This document shows positions 62,856-64,000 of a stretch of 64,000 nt of DNA, in pieces; within the stretch, counting starts at the first letter, position 1; the number at the start of each line of letters is the position of its first letter. The DNA is taken from positions 1-64,000 of the forward strand of contig CAYHEC010000013.1 of the NCBI GenBank assembly GCA_964355675.1, written 5' to 3'. The position numbers and the translations under genes are program-made. The stretch comes from CAMBDS01 sp964355675 (lineage in GTDB: Bacteria; Electryoneota; AABM5-125-24; Hatepunaeales; Hatepunaeaceae). The notes under the pieces were generated by a model. The model ran no database searches. It was not told the DNA's origin and saw only the letters and a list, made by a program, of their open reading frames with translations.

Positions 62856-64000
62856 ATGAAGAAATCAAATTCAAAAGTTAATCGCGTAGCCTTCGTCGGC
62901 AACTACTCGCCCCGTCACTGCGGTATAGCGACCTTCACCACAGATCTGTGTGAAGCAATCGCCACCGAATTCTGCGAAACGAAATGCATTGCCTTGCCTG
63001 TCAATGACATAGAGGCAGGGTATGCCTATCCGCCACGCGTTCGATTCGAACTGGTGGAGAGAGACATCGACTCCTATCGCCGCGCCGCTGATTTCCTTAA
63101 TATCAATAATGTTGACCTTGTATGTCTTCAACACGAGTACGGGATTTTCGGCGGACCGGCGGGGAGTCACATCTTGGCTCTCCTGCAGGAACTACGTATG
63201 CCGATCATTACCACCTTTCACACAATATTACAGAACCCTGACCCTGATCAGAAACGAGTTCTTCGGGAGATTGCCACCCTATCAGACAGGGTGGTCGTAA
63301 TGAGTGAACGCGGTCGGAATTTCCTGCAAGAGGTCTTTGGTGTCACTCCTGATAAAATCGACTTAATTCCGCACGGCATACCAGATCTGCCATTCGTCGA
63401 TCCAAGTTTTCATAAAGACTTGTTTGGGGTCGAGGGCAAAATTGTCTTGCTCAGTTTCGGATTGCTCTCCCCGAATAAAGGGATCGAGAATGTCATCGCG
63501 GCACTGCCCGCTATCCTGGCTCGGTATCCCAATGTTATCTATATGATTCTCGGCGCTACCCACCCGCATGTCATCAGGAACGAAGGCGAGACATACCGTT
63601 TGTCTTTGCAACTGATGGCTCGGGAGAAGGGCGTAGAGGCAAACATAATCTTCTACAACCGATTTGTCAGTCTGGAGGAACTCGTTAAGTTCATCGGTGC
63701 GGCGGACATCTATATCACACCTTACCAAAATGCCGCACAAAGCACGTCCGGAGTATTAGCTTATACCCTGGGAGCAGGCAAAGCGGTTGTTTCGACTCCT
63801 TACTGGTACGCTGAGGAGATGCTTGCAGACGAACGGGGAGTGCTGGTTCCGTTCCGTGACCCGGAGGCTCTGGCTGAAGGCGTCCTTGATCTCCTCGATA
63901 ACGAATCCAAACGCCACGCTATGCGTAAGCGAGCCTATATGTACGGGCGGGAAATGATTTGGCCGCTCGTTGCGCAGCGATATATGGAGAGTTTCAGACG
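62856..64000 (+). CDS. Glycosyltransferase family 4, 3' end beyond the window
   Basis: 381 codons visible from the ATG at 62856 (MKKSNSKVNRVAFVGNYSPR), open to the end. GT-B fold: the N-terminal domain has VDLVCLQHEYGIFGGPAGSH, the hinge and donor domain have LLSFGLLSPNKGIENVIAAL, and the nucleotide-sugar site has QSTSGVLAYTLGAGKAVVST then PYWYAEEMLADERG (E-x7-E type). Retaining transferase, probably on a cell-surface or storage glycan; donor and acceptor unknown. It is the last visible gene of the stress cluster. Confidence 0.9.
   Translation, partial: MKKSNSKVNRVAFVGNYSPRHCGIATFTTDLCEAIATEFCETKCIALPVNDIEAGYAYPPRVRFELVERDIDSYRRAADFLNINNVDLVCLQHEYGIFGGPAGSHILALLQELRMPIITTFHTILQNPDPDQKRVLREIATLSDRVVVMSERGRNFLQEVFGVTPDKIDLIPHGIPDLPFVDPSFHKDLFGVEGKIVLLSFGLLSPNKGIENVIAALPAILARYPNVIYMILGATHPHVIRNEGETYRLSLQLMAREKGVEANIIFYNRFVSLEELVKFIGAADIYITPYQNAAQSTSGVLAYTLGAGKAVVSTPYWYAEEMLADERGVLVPFRDPEALAEGVLDLLDNESKRHAMRKRAYMYGREMIWPLVAQRYMESFR

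Overview
The window looks like a chromosomal piece of an uncultured bacterium of the Fibrobacterota-Chlorobiota-Bacteroidota (FCB) superphylum, probably from a metagenome assembly. At least seven large secreted proteins end in the same C-terminal sorting/FlgD-like module (a YPNPFN-type motif, a short beta domain, a terminal K/R-rich strand) used by type IX-like secretion in that group. One 100-base N gap (48393-48492) lies inside a repetitive gene. I cannot assign a phylum with confidence.

Left part (1-16 kb, mostly minus strand): a tyrosine-kinase/chain-length regulator and its outer-membrane polysaccharide export partner; a secreted M14 zinc carboxypeptidase; a plus-strand copper operon (CopZ chaperone, CsoR/RcnR-family repressor, CopA ATPase); AcpS; and a 1.8-kaa gingipain-like C25 protein whose expected catalytic cysteine seems to be missing.

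Middle part (16-37.8 kb): an accessory and defence region. A 1090-aa N6-adenine methylase/nuclease fusion sits between the N-terminal and C-terminal remnants of a type ISP restriction enzyme. Then come a tRNA-Asn and a decayed mobile island (large serine recombinase remnant, IS3 remnant, broken adenine methylase). After three more sorting-tail secreted proteins there is an intact type III restriction-modification pair (mod-res), a truncated phage terminase abutting a truncated tyrosine recombinase, and an AAA_14/DUF4143 ATPase. Short perfect palindromes are concentrated here.

Right part (37.8-64 kb): a cell-envelope and stress block. A 2079-aa beta-helix secreted giant is flanked by diverged 126-bp direct repeats. 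Plus-strand genes follow: a giant lipoprotein of about 13 Ig-like units capped by a DUF3494 (ice-binding-like) domain, two OmpA-family proteins, two paralogous TetR regulators, a second DUF3494 protein, and a run of general-stress genes (lmo0937-like, two CsbD, three sll1863-family lipoproteins, a zinc alcohol dehydrogenase, a small membrane protein and a GT4 glycosyltransferase running off the end). A conserved promoter/operator block (TATATTGTCAATTGA) precedes the Ig-like lipoprotein and both TetR genes, suggesting a small envelope regulon. Dispersed palindromes with shared geometry occur across the whole window.
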